Source: SIG607 sp045537575
GTDB lineage: Bacteria > Bacillota > Clostridia > Oscillospirales > Acutalibacteraceae
Direction: 5' to 3'
DNA: 31,685 nt
Assembly (NCBI GenBank): GCA_045537575.1
Contig: JAZSPU010000031.1
Coordinates: 1 to 31,685, forward strand
Shown piece after piece: positions 7,900-15,044 of this stretch (the stretch's first letter is position 1; every line of letters begins with the position of its first letter). A program made the position numbers and the translations under genes. A model generated the notes under the pieces. It made no database searches and was not told where the DNA came from. It saw nothing but the letters and a program-made list of their open reading frames with translations.

Positions 7900-8526
7900 A
7901 TGGCAAGATATACCGGTGCAGTTTGCAGACTTTGTCGCCGCGAAGGACAGAAATTGTTCTTAAAGGGCGAACGCTGCTATTCTGAAAAATGTTCCATCGC
8001 TGTAAGAGCATATGCTCCCGGTCAGCATGGACAGGGACGTAAGAAGTCTTCCGAATACGGTCTTCAGCTTCGTGCTAAACAGAAGGCTCGTCGTTTCTAC
8101 GGCGTTCAGGAAGGTCAATTCCGTCATTATTTTGAAATTGCTGAGAGAAAACAGGGAATTACTGGTGAAAACCTCTTGAAGATTCTCGAAAGCCGTCTCG
8201 ATAACGTTGTTTATAGAGTTGGTTTCGCTTCTTCCAGAGCAGAAGCTCGTCAGCTTATCGGCCACGGTCACTTCGAGGTTAACGGAGCTAGAGTTGATAT
8301 TGCTTCTTATCTCTTAAAAGCAGGCGACGTTATCGCTATCTGCGAAAAGAGTAAGGCTCTTGACAAGATGAAGGGCGTAGTTGAAGCTAACGCTTCCAGA
8401 CCTGCTCCCGCATGGATCGACGTTGATAAAGATAAGTGCGAAGCTAAGATTATTGCTCTTCCCGAGCGTGATCAGATCGATGCTCCTGTTGAGGAACAGC
8501 CCATCGTCGAATTCTACTCTAAGTAA
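7900..8526 (+). CDS. rpsD: 30S ribosomal protein S4, zinc form
   Basis: S4 is a primary 16S rRNA binder that nucleates 30S assembly. The product is 208 aa. An N-terminal zinc site uses Cys9, Cys12, Cys26 and Cys31; the S4 RNA-binding domain (ESRLDNVVYRVGFASSRAEA, then RQLIGHGHFEVNG) lies around residues 97-130. In Bacillus S4 autoregulates its own gene; I did not identify such a site here. The C-terminus (PERDQIDAPVEEQPIVEFYSK) is the family's usual end. Confidence 0.96.
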   Translation: MARYTGAVCRLCRREGQKLFLKGERCYSEKCSIAVRAYAPGQHGQGRKKSSEYGLQLRAKQKARRFYGVQEGQFRHYFEIAERKQGITGENLLKILESRLDNVVYRVGFASSRAEARQLIGHGHFEVNGARVDIASYLLKAGDVIAICEKSKALDKMKGVVEANASRPAPAWIDVDKDKCEAKIIALPERDQIDAPVEEQPIVEFYSK

Positions 8527-8543
8527 TTAGTTAACTTTGTAAA

Positions 8544-8572
8544 TCGGATATTTTCCCGTATAATGTATCCGA
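8544..8572 (+). promoter_or_regulatory. rpsD-rpoA spacer hairpin containing a TATAAT box
   Basis: The 84-bp spacer between rpsD and rpoA holds a 7-bp inverted repeat, TCGGATA (8544-8550) with TATCCGA (8566-8572). The loop contains a perfect TATAAT at 8559-8564. A -35 at the right distance is poor (TTTGTA at 8536-8541, 17-bp spacer). It may be an internal promoter that boosts rpoA, or an mRNA hairpin that uncouples rpoA from the ribosomal genes. The sequence alone does not decide. Confidence 0.35.
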
Positions 8573-8610
8573 CTTTAAAAAAATTTATTTACGGAGAATG
8601 GAGCTTTTAA

Positions 8611-9561
8611 ATGATAGAGATTGAAAAGCCCAGAATAGAAACGCTTGAATTAACAGCCGACGGCACTTACGGAAAATTCGTTATGGAACCTCTTGAGAGA
8701 GGTTACGCAACAACACTCGGTAACAGTATGCGCAGAGTTCTTCTCTCCACACTCCCCGGTGCTGCTGTAACTACCGTTAGAATTGACGGTGTAGTTCATG
8801 AATTTTCCACTCTTCCCGGTGTAAAGGAAGAAATTACCGAAATCATACTTAACATTAAAGGTCTTATTCCCAAGCTTCTTGGCGATGCTCCTAAGACTGT
8901 TTATGTTGAAGCTGAAGGTCCCTGTGTTGTAACAGGCGCTTCCATCAAGTGTGATTCTGAGGTCGAGATTTTAAATCCCGAACTGTACATTGCTACTCTC
9001 GACGAGGGTGCAAAGCTCAATATGGAAATGACCATAGACAGCGGCAGAGGTTATGTACAGGCAGAACAGAACAAGCCGGCGCAATCCGTTATCGGAGTTA
9101 TTCCCGTTGATTCTATTTTCACACCTGTACTTAAGGTGAACCCCATTGTTGACAATACCCGTGTTGGTAAGGTTACAGATATGGGCCGCCTTACTTTAGA
9201 GGTTTGGACTGACGGTTCAATAAAAGCTAATGAAGCTGTTTCTTTGTCTGCTAAGATCTTAATGGAACATTTTGAACTCTTCCTCAATCTTACCGAAGGT
9301 GTAAGTGAGACAGAGAGCATTATGGCAGAAAAGGGCGACAGTAACAATGAAAAGGTTCTTAATATGACTATTGAAGAACTTGATCTTTCTGTTCGTAGCT
9401 TTAACTGTTTAAAACGCGCAGGCATTAACACGGTTGAGGACCTTATCGAAAAATCTGAAGAGGATATGATGAAGGTTAGAAATCTTGGCCGTAAATCACT
9501 TGAAGAGGTTATTGCAAAGCTTAATTCCTTTGGTTATAGCCTTAAGAGTGACGACGAATAA
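8611..9561 (+). CDS. rpoA: RNA polymerase alpha subunit
   Basis: The alpha subunit dimerises to scaffold RNA polymerase assembly and its C-terminal domain touches UP elements and activators. The product is 316 aa. The N-terminal domain shows FVMEPLERGYATTLGNSMRR and VLLSTLPGAAVTTVRIDGV. The C-terminal domain is near residues 245-310 and holds IEELDLSVRSFNCLKRAGI and VRNLGRKSLEEVIAKL. The acidic linker before it is short. The Shine-Dalgarno is weak-to-moderate (GGAGAATGGAG). The position between rpsD and rplQ is standard. Confidence 0.97.
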   Translation: MIEIEKPRIETLELTADGTYGKFVMEPLERGYATTLGNSMRRVLLSTLPGAAVTTVRIDGVVHEFSTLPGVKEEITEIILNIKGLIPKLLGDAPKTVYVEAEGPCVVTGASIKCDSEVEILNPELYIATLDEGAKLNMEMTIDSGRGYVQAEQNKPAQSVIGVIPVDSIFTPVLKVNPIVDNTRVGKVTDMGRLTLEVWTDGSIKANEAVSLSAKILMEHFELFLNLTEGVSETESIMAEKGDSNNEKVLNMTIEELDLSVRSFNCLKRAGINTVEDLIEKSEEDMMKVRNLGRKSLEEVIAKLNSFGYSLKSDDE

Positions 9562-9580
9562 TTGTAAGGAGTGAATATCC

Positions 9581-9922
9581 ATGCCCGGTACAAGAAAACT
9601 CGGCAGAACCAGCGACCACAGAACTGCTATGCTCAGAGCAATGGTAACTTTCTTGCTTGAAAACGGCAAAATCGAAACTACCGTTACCCGCGCTAAAGAA
9701 GTTCGTGCAATGGCTGAAAAATATATTACACTCGCTAAAGATACCAGTTTACACAGCAAACGTCAGGCTTACGCTTTCATAACTAAGGGTGACGTTGTAA
9801 AGAAGCTTTACAACGAAATCGCTCCCCGTTATGCTGACAGAAACGGCGGTTACTGCCGTATCACCAAGACCGGCCCCCGCCGCGGTGATGCTGCTGAAAT
9901 GGCTATTATCGAGTTGATATAA
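9581..9922 (+). CDS. rplQ: 50S ribosomal protein L17
   Basis: L17 is a large-subunit protein near the polypeptide exit region. The product is 113 aa: MPGTRKLGRTSDHRTAMLRA, then TVTRAKEVRAMAEKYITLAK and the conserved NGGYCRITKTGPRRGDAAEM. It is the last gene of the long ribosomal operon, 19 bp after rpoA with AAGGAG upstream. It is followed by a hairpin and then a strong terminator. Confidence 0.97.
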   Translation: MPGTRKLGRTSDHRTAMLRAMVTFLLENGKIETTVTRAKEVRAMAEKYITLAKDTSLHSKRQAYAFITKGDVVKKLYNEIAPRYADRNGGYCRITKTGPRRGDAAEMAIIELI

Positions 9923-9933
9923 TCGACTTCTTT

Positions 9934-9978
9934 GTCATCACGTTGTAAAGCAGATATTCTGTTTTGTAAAGTGACGAC
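9934..9978 (+). other. Nested hairpin in the rplQ 3' untranslated region
   Basis: Between the rplQ stop and its terminator, GTCATCAC (9934-9941) can pair with GTGACGAC (9971-9978), with one G-U type pair. An inner CAGA/TCTG stem (9951-9954 with 9958-9961) is flanked on both sides by the repeated string TTGTAAAG/TTGTAAA. It is not followed by a T-run, so it is not itself a terminator. It may be an mRNA 3' structure or RNase processing site. No known family was recognised. Confidence 0.35.
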
Positions 9979-9993
9979 TAAGGCAAAACTTTT

Positions 9994-10028
9994 ACCCCTT
10001 TGCGAAAGCAAAGGGGTTTACTTTTTTT
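9994..10028 (+). terminator. Rho-independent terminator of the ribosomal operon
   Basis: ACCCCTTTGC (9994-10003) pairs perfectly with GCAAAGGGGT (10008-10017) across a GAAA tetraloop. TTAC and a run of seven T follow. This 10-bp stem with a GNRA loop ends the transcript that includes rplQ. Confidence 0.93.
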
Positions 10029-10045
10029 GTTTCTTATGATACAAT
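10017..10045 (+). promoter_or_regulatory. Probable sigma-A promoter of the sulP-chr operon
   Basis: TTTACT (10017-10022) and TACAAT (10040-10045) are spaced by 17 bp. A TG dinucleotide one base before the -10 makes an extended -10 element. The -35 overlaps the 3' edge of the upstream terminator, so the two transcription units are packed back to back. Confidence 0.6.
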
Positions 10046-10085
10046 GTTGATGTTTTATGATTTCAATTTCCTAAGGGGTAAAAAG

Positions 10086-11375
10086 ATGAAGAATTTTTAT
10101 TTAAAACCGAAGTTATTTGAAACGATTAAAGGCTATAGCGGCGCACAGTTTGCAAAAGACCTTACCGCAGGTATTATTGTTGCTATTATCGCTTTGCCGC
10201 TTTCTATTGCACTTGCTCTTGCAAGCGGAGTTGAACCGGCTCAGGGTATTTATACCGCAATTGCGGCGGGATTTTTTGTAGCGCTCTTGGGCGGTAGCCG
10301 TGTTCAGATTGCAGGACCGACGGCAGCCTTTGCAACCATTGTTGCAGGTGTTGTGGCAGAGCAGGGAATGGACGGCCTCTTTATCGCAACTGTTATGGCG
10401 GGTATTATACTTATTTTAATGGGTATATTAAAGCTGGGCAGTCTTATACGTTTTATTCCTAAAACTATAACCGTTGGTTTTACGGGCGGTATCGCCGTGA
10501 CCATACTTTTAGGTCAGGTGAAGGATTTCCTCGGTATAACCTACGCTGAGGGAGTAAAGCCCATTGAAACAATAGAAAAAATTGAAGCAAACATTCATCA
10601 TCTTTCTTCATTTAAGTGGGAAACACTTGTTATCGGTATCATAAGCCTTGTTTGTCTTATAGTTTATCCTAAACTTGAAAAGAAAATTCCGCCGTCACTT
10701 ATTGCGGTTATTGTGGGAGCCTTGCTTGTAGGTCTTGTTCCGCTTTTTTCAGCAAACGTTTCTACTATAGGTGACCTTTACGATATTCCCAAAGGTCTGC
10801 CTAAGGTTGATTTTGGCGGTATGCAGTTAACTAATGAAAAAATTATTGCAGTTATTCCTAATGCATTCACTATTGCGATTCTTGCAGGGGTTGAATCCCT
10901 TCTTTCCTGCGTGGTTGCCGACGGTATGATAAATGATAAACATAATTCCAATGCAGAACTAATCGGTCAGGGTGTTGCTAATATTGCATCGGTTCTTTTT
11001 GGTGGTATTCCTGCTACAGGAGCTATTGCAAGAACTGCCGCTAATATTAAAAACGGCGGAAGAACCCCCGTTGCTGCAATGGTACATTCTGTAGTACTTC
11101 TTTTGGTGCTTTTGGTGCTTATGCCATATGCAAAGCTTATTCCAATGCCCGTAATAGCAGCAATATTATTCGTTGTGGCTTATAATATGAGTGAATGGCG
11201 TCATTTTGTTGCTATATACAAAACCAAGCGTATTGACGATATTTTGGTGCTTACCGTTACCTTTGTCCTTACGGTAGTATTTGACCTTGTGGTTGCAATT
11301 GTAGTTGGTATGATTCTTTATGCCATCACTTTGCTTATTAAAAAAATATTTATTAAAGAGGGTGTCAAAAATTAA
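10086..11375 (+). CDS. SulP-family anion permease lacking a STAS domain
   Basis: This is a multi-pass inner-membrane transporter of 429 aa. The SulP signature lies at residues 30-75 (LTAGIIVAIIALPLSIALAL, SGVEPAQGIYTAIAAGFF, GGSRVQIAGPTAAFATIV). A later family segment holds GVESLLSCVVADGM and GIPATGAIARTAANI. Typical SulP proteins run to 500-600 aa with a cytosolic STAS domain. Here the protein stops right after the last membrane helix, and the next gene begins at once, so the domain is absent rather than split off. The substrate could be sulfate, bicarbonate or another anion. The ATG at 10086 follows AAGGGG; an upstream ATG at 10044 lacks a Shine-Dalgarno. It is operonic with two CHR genes. 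Confidence 0.88.
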   Translation: MKNFYLKPKLFETIKGYSGAQFAKDLTAGIIVAIIALPLSIALALASGVEPAQGIYTAIAAGFFVALLGGSRVQIAGPTAAFATIVAGVVAEQGMDGLFIATVMAGIILILMGILKLGSLIRFIPKTITVGFTGGIAVTILLGQVKDFLGITYAEGVKPIETIEKIEANIHHLSSFKWETLVIGIISLVCLIVYPKLEKKIPPSLIAVIVGALLVGLVPLFSANVSTIGDLYDIPKGLPKVDFGGMQLTNEKIIAVIPNAFTIAILAGVESLLSCVVADGMINDKHNSNAELIGQGVANIASVLFGGIPATGAIARTAANIKNGGRTPVAAMVHSVVLLLVLLVLMPYAKLIPMPVIAAILFVVAYNMSEWRHFVAIYKTKRIDDILVLTVTFVLTVVFDLVVAIVVGMILYAITLLIKKIFIKEGVKN

Positions 11376-11934
11376 AGAAAAATTTAAAAAGGCACTTCAG
11401 CTTTTTATTGTATTTTTTAAAATAGGCGCCTTTACTTTCGGTGGTGGCTATGCTATGATACCTCTTATTCAGCGTGAGGTAGCCGAAAACAGAGAATGGA
11501 TAACAGATGATGATATTCTGGAAATTATTGCTATAGCAGAATCCACCCCCGGTCCTATTGCCATAAACTCCGCTACCTTTGTGGGTTACAGAGTTTGCGG
11601 TTTTTGGGGAAGCTTCTTTGCTACCCTTGGAGTAGTACTGCCTTCTTTTATGATTATACTGGCAATATCTTTTGTGCTTAATCAGTTCGGAGATTTAAAG
11701 CCTGTTAAGTATGCATTTAACGGAATCAGAGCAGGTGTATTGGCGCTTTTATTTAAGGCGCTTTGGACTATGTATAAAAAATGTCCTAAGGGAATAGTTT
11801 CTTATATCGTTATGGCAGGTTCTTTCCTGCTTACCGCTATTCTTGACCTGCCTGTACTTTACGTGCTTATAGGCTGTGCGGTTTTCGGACTTGTAACTTC
11901 TCTTATAACAGATAGGAGGAGTAAAAACAAATGA
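11362..11934 (+). CDS. chrA: CHR-family half-size transporter, first subunit
   Basis: The product is a 190-aa membrane protein of the chromate ion transporter (CHR) family, short-chain type. Diagnostic motifs are FFKIGAFTFGGGYAMIPLI near residue 18 and IAESTPGPIAIN near residue 57. Short CHR proteins usually act in pairs; the partner follows directly. The start is uncertain. GTG at 11362 gives a fitting N-terminus, but GAGG at 11358-11361 is better spaced for an ATT at 11371, and an ATG at 11320 would overlap sulP by 56 bp. Any of these overlaps or abuts the sulP stop, so translation is coupled. Chromate export is only the family name; sulfate or another oxyanion is equally possible. Confidence 0.85.
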   Translation: MSKIKEKFKKALQLFIVFFKIGAFTFGGGYAMIPLIQREVAENREWITDDDILEIIAIAESTPGPIAINSATFVGYRVCGFWGSFFATLGVVLPSFMIILAISFVLNQFGDLKPVKYAFNGIRAGVLALLFKALWTMYKKCPKGIVSYIVMAGSFLLTAILDLPVLYVLIGCAVFGLVTSLITDRRSKNK

Positions 11935-12497
11935 TTTATCTAGAACTGTTTTTAACCTTTTTTAAAATAGGACTTTTTACCTTTGGTGGCGGTTACGCTA
12001 TGCTTCCTTTAATAGAGGAGGAAATTACCAATAAAGGCTGGATGGCTATGGAGCAGCTTGTAAACTTCATAGCGGTAAGCGAGTCCACCCCCGGCCCCTT
12101 TGCTATAAATATTGCAACCTACGTAGGCAGTCAGGTTGCAGATATCGGAATACTGGGTTCTGCCTGTGCAACCTTGGGAGTTGTTTTGCCGTCCTTTATT
12201 ATAATTTTAATTGTTGCTAAAATTTATGATAAATTCAAAAACAGCAAAACCGTAAAGGGTGTTATGACAGGACTAAAGCCTGCGGTTGTAGGACTTATTG
12301 CTAATGCCATAATCTCAATTGCTATAAGCGTAATTTTCCCCGAAAGCGTTTCTCTTGCAGTATTTAAAACTGCGCAGACCTACGTGAGTATTGGCATTTG
12401 CGCTGTAGCAACAGTACTAGCATTTAAAAAGGTGCACCCCATAATAATTATTATTCTTTCTGCCACAGCAGGAATAGTTAGTGGATATTTATTGTAA
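11931..12497 (+). CDS. chrA: CHR-family half-size transporter, second subunit
   Basis: The product is 188 aa and paralogous to the preceding protein: FFKIGLFTFGGGYAMLPLIE at the N-terminus, then AVSESTPGPFAINIATYVG and ATLGVVLPSF. It is predicted to be an inner-membrane protein with about five to six helices. Its ATG overlaps the TGA of the first subunit (ATGA at 11931-11934). This is strong evidence for coupled synthesis and a heteromeric pair, like the ywrB/ywrA pair of Bacillus. AGGAGG is 7-10 bp upstream. The oxyanion substrate is not identifiable from sequence. Confidence 0.88.
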   Translation: MIYLELFLTFFKIGLFTFGGGYAMLPLIEEEITNKGWMAMEQLVNFIAVSESTPGPFAINIATYVGSQVADIGILGSACATLGVVLPSFIIILIVAKIYDKFKNSKTVKGVMTGLKPAVVGLIANAIISIAISVIFPESVSLAVFKTAQTYVSIGICAVATVLAFKKVHPIIIIILSATAGIVSGYLL

Positions 12498-12505
12498 CTA
12501 TGAAC

Positions 12506-12545
12506 AAAATCAGCAATTTTACTTTGTTAATATTGCTGATTTTTT
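12506..12545 (+). terminator. Rho-independent terminator after the chr pair
   Basis: AAAATCAGCAAT (12506-12517) pairs with ATTGCTGATTTT (12532-12543) over a 14-nt loop. The T-run closes the stem and continues to 12545. It separates the transport operon from the LRR gene. Confidence 0.85.
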
Positions 12546-12605
12546 AATTTTGTGTCACAAAATGCCTTTTCATTTCGTTATAAATAATAGAAGGGTAAAA
12601 AATAG

Positions 12606-12634
12606 TTGTGCTATATCACAGAATATGTTACATT
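12606..12634 (+). promoter_or_regulatory. Candidate promoter of the LRR-dockerin gene
   Basis: TTGTGC (12606-12611), a 17-bp spacer and TACATT (12629-12634) form the best sigma-A match upstream of the gene, with TG one base before the -10 (extended -10). It leaves a leader of about 45 nt before the ATG. The rest of the 12546-12686 spacer shows no gene. Confidence 0.5.
12607..12620 (+). promoter_or_regulatory. CRP/FNR-like palindrome over the -35 box
   Basis: TGTGCTATATCACA has the half-sites TGTG-N6-CACA, the outline of CRP/FNR-family operators, and overlaps the -35 hexamer of the candidate promoter. No such regulator is encoded in this window. Presence of the palindrome is observed; a regulatory role is inference. 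Confidence 0.3.
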
Positions 12635-12686
12635 AAGTATAGGAAGCACTCAACCTTTCAAGTAGCATTTAAAATGGAGATAAAAA

Positions 12687-14321
12687 ATGAAGAGATTTTT
12701 ATTGTTTATGCTGTCTTTGTTGCTTACAGTATCAGTACCTTTTACTGCAAGCCATGCCTTAGAGGTGAATTTTGGTGCTGTGAAAGATGGAATTTATACA
12801 TATACAGTTGAAGATTCAAAAGCAACTATAGTAGATGTTGATGATTCATTAAGCGGGGAAGTGGTAATTCCTTCAACTTTAGGGGGATATCCTGTTGTAT
12901 CTATGCAATTTTCTGCTTTTAGCGGTTTAAAAACTCTTACAAGTGTAACTATGCCGGAAGGTATAATCTCTATCGGTTATGGGGCATTTGAAAATTGTAG
13001 TAATCTCAAAACTATAAATTTCCCTGATAGTTTGAAATATTTGGCTGAAAATTTATTTGAAAATACTGCATGGTATGATAGTCAGCCTGACGGAATTGTT
13101 TATGCCGGAAAGGTGGCGTATAAATATAAAGGCGACTGTCCTAAAAGTGTTGTAATTAAGGAGGGTACTGTGAGTATAGGAAGTCATGCTTTTAGTGAGT
13201 GCGTGAAGCTTGAAAGTATAGTTATACCGGATAGTGTAACCACTATAAGCGCAGGCGCTTTTTATGGTTGCACCTCTCTTTCTGATATAACTATACCAGA
13301 AGATATAGAAGAGGTAAGTGATTTTGCTTTTGAGGGTACACCTTGGTTTGATAATTTACCAGATGGGATTATATATTTTGGTAAAATGGCTTATAAGTAT
13401 AAGGGTGTTTGTCCTGAAACGGTTGAGATCAAAAGCGGCACAACAATTCTTGGCAACAGCGTATTTGAGGGATGTTACGGATTAAAAACAGTTGTTTTAC
13501 CAAGTAGTATTGAAAGAATTGAAGACTTTGCATTTGCGGAATGTACGTCACTTGAAAATATCAATATCCCGGAAGGAGTAACGTATATAGGTGATTGGTC
13601 GTTTTATCTTTGTGAGAACCTTAAAACTATTGTGATTCCAGACAGTGTTACTGTTATAGGAGAGTATCTTTTTAGAGGTTGTACGTCTTTGAGTGATGTA
13701 AAGCTCTCTGATAATTTAAAAGTGATTTCAGGGGGGACTTTCAGCGGCTGCGAATCTCTTGAAAGCGTGATTATACCTGAGGGAGTTATTGATATTTGGC
13801 CATCCGCTTTTCAATCCTGTTATTCGCTAGATAATGTTGTAATCCCCGATACTTGTACGTTTATTGGGGACGCTGCTTTCGATAGTTGTAAAAAACTTAC
13901 AACTGTAAGCATTCCTAAAAGTGTTATAAGAATTGATAATTATGCTTTTAATCAATGTTATGCTCTTGATAAGGTATATTACAGAGGGAGCGAGAAGGAT
14001 AAAAATAATATCACCATAAGAACCGGTAATGATTATTTGCATAATGCGGATTGGTATTATAGTGCCTGTATAGGAAGTTATAAACACAACTATGATAATT
14101 TAGGTAGATGTAGCATTTGCAAGGCTACACTTTATAGTATTGGCGATATCGACGGTGACGAAAGGGTTATCACCACGGATCTTGCAATATTAAAGTTACA
14201 TCTTGCGGGGATTAATACCCTTGATGAAATAGGTTCTGCTAGAGCGGATTTGAATATGGATTTCTCTGTTAACACTACCGACCTTGCTAAGTTAAAACTG
14301 ATACTTGCGGGAATAGAATAA
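12687..14321 (+). CDS. Secreted BspA-like LRR protein with C-terminal dockerin
   Basis: The product is a 544-aa exported protein. Residues 1-24 are a signal peptide (MKRFLLFMLSLLLTVSVPFT, then ASHA). Residues about 59-430 are BspA/LRR_5-type leucine-rich repeats of roughly 23 aa with the pattern 'IPDSVTxIGxxAFxxCxxLxx'. Residues 485-543 form a type I dockerin with two calcium loops (Asp487/Asp489/Asp491...Asp498 and Asp521...Asp525...Asp532) and the duplicated LxxLKLxLAGI helices. The dockerin should tether it to a cohesin scaffold. LRR_5 proteins often bind surfaces or host proteins, but the ligand is unknown. A 27-residue block near 124-150 (FENTAWYDSQPDGIVYAGKV) recurs near 215-241, an internal duplication. 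The gene stands alone between terminators, in more AT-rich DNA than its neighbours. Confidence 0.92.
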   Translation: MKRFLLFMLSLLLTVSVPFTASHALEVNFGAVKDGIYTYTVEDSKATIVDVDDSLSGEVVIPSTLGGYPVVSMQFSAFSGLKTLTSVTMPEGIISIGYGAFENCSNLKTINFPDSLKYLAENLFENTAWYDSQPDGIVYAGKVAYKYKGDCPKSVVIKEGTVSIGSHAFSECVKLESIVIPDSVTTISAGAFYGCTSLSDITIPEDIEEVSDFAFEGTPWFDNLPDGIIYFGKMAYKYKGVCPETVEIKSGTTILGNSVFEGCYGLKTVVLPSSIERIEDFAFAECTSLENINIPEGVTYIGDWSFYLCENLKTIVIPDSVTVIGEYLFRGCTSLSDVKLSDNLKVISGGTFSGCESLESVIIPEGVIDIWPSAFQSCYSLDNVVIPDTCTFIGDAAFDSCKKLTTVSIPKSVIRIDNYAFNQCYALDKVYYRGSEKDKNNITIRTGNDYLHNADWYYSACIGSYKHNYDNLGRCSICKATLYSIGDIDGDERVITTDLAILKLHLAGINTLDEIGSARADLNMDFSVNTTDLAKLKLILAGIE

Positions 14322-14327
14322 AAGTTA

Positions 14328-14358
14328 AAGAAGTGAGGGTAACCTCACTTCTTTTTTT
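14328..14358 (+). terminator. Terminator between convergent LRR and SanA-like genes
   Basis: AAGAAGTGAGG (14328-14338) pairs with CCTCACTTCTT (14343-14353) across a GTAA tetraloop. A T-run follows on the + strand. The opposite side is only A-rich, so termination is strongest for the LRR gene. The minus-strand gene's stop lies directly in the T-run. Confidence 0.88.
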
Positions 14359-15034
14359 AATCCTGTGTTAAATTGCCGTCGCCTTGTATAGAAATGGCTT
14401 CGCCAAGATATTTTGGCTTTGGCTTGAATATTGTGTAAAGGAAATCTTTGTTTCGGGCAATTATTTCTCTTATATCGCGAAAGGTTTGTCCGCCGTAGGT
14501 GTGATAATCACTTGCAACGCCGACAGCCTCTAAGCCTAATTTTCGGGCAATAAGCAGAGCGCGTGAAAGGTGATATTCCTGTGTAACAATTATAACCTTT
14601 TTTGCTTTAAAAACTTCCTTTGCTCTATAGATGCTGTCATAGGTGCAAAAACCTGCGTGGTCCATAAAAATATCATTGGACTCTATTCCTGCATCAAGCG
14701 CATACTGCTTCATTGCCGCAACCTCGTTATATTCCTTTTGTCCGTGGTCACCGCTCATAAGTAATTTTGGTGCGGCTCCGCTTTCATAAAGCTCAACACC
14801 CCGCCTTAGTCTGTCGGCAAGCATATCGCTGGGCTTTCCGCCAGGTCTGACTAAACAGCCTAAAACAATAATGCAGTCAACATCGGTTAGCGCTGCGGCT
14901 TCCTCTGAGGATATAATCTGCTTTTTGGCAGAAGATACAACGTAAGCGTTTACGATAAGAGCGTATATGCCTACTATAATGGAAATCACTAGAAGAAACA
15001 CAATTAATTTTTTGAAAAATTTTAGTATTTTCAT
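14357..15034 (-). CDS. SanA/YdcF-like DUF218 membrane-anchored protein
   Basis: The product is 225 aa. One N-terminal membrane segment (FFKKLIVFLLVISIIVGIYA) is followed by the DUF218 domain: DCIIVLGCLVRPGGKPSDML, ADRLRRGVELYESG, LLMSGDHGQKEYNE and IIVTQEYHLSRALLIARKLG. SanA/ElyC/YdcF relatives are linked to envelope integrity and small-molecule handling, but the biochemical role is not settled. The ATG at 15034 has GAGG 8 bp upstream; a GTG at 15055 inside recG lacks one. It is the last gene of the ymdB-to-recG operon, 10 bp after the recG stop. Confidence 0.85.
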   Translation of the reverse strand: MKILKFFKKLIVFLLVISIIVGIYALIVNAYVVSSAKKQIISSEEAAALTDVDCIIVLGCLVRPGGKPSDMLADRLRRGVELYESGAAPKLLMSGDHGQKEYNEVAAMKQYALDAGIESNDIFMDHAGFCTYDSIYRAKEVFKAKKVIIVTQEYHLSRALLIARKLGLEAVGVASDYHTYGGQTFRDIREIIARNKDFLYTIFKPKPKYLGEAISIQGDGNLTQD

Positions 15035-15044
15035 ATTTTTATCC

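Noticed and set aside
10086..11375. Frameshift or truncation as the cause of the missing STAS domain in SulP
   Set aside because: The next gene begins at the stop codon with a typical CHR sequence, and no STAS-like peptide appears in any frame downstream.
12505..12605. Small ORFs near the chr terminator
   Set aside because: No start codon with a Shine-Dalgarno gives more than a few codons; the stretch is terminator plus promoter region.
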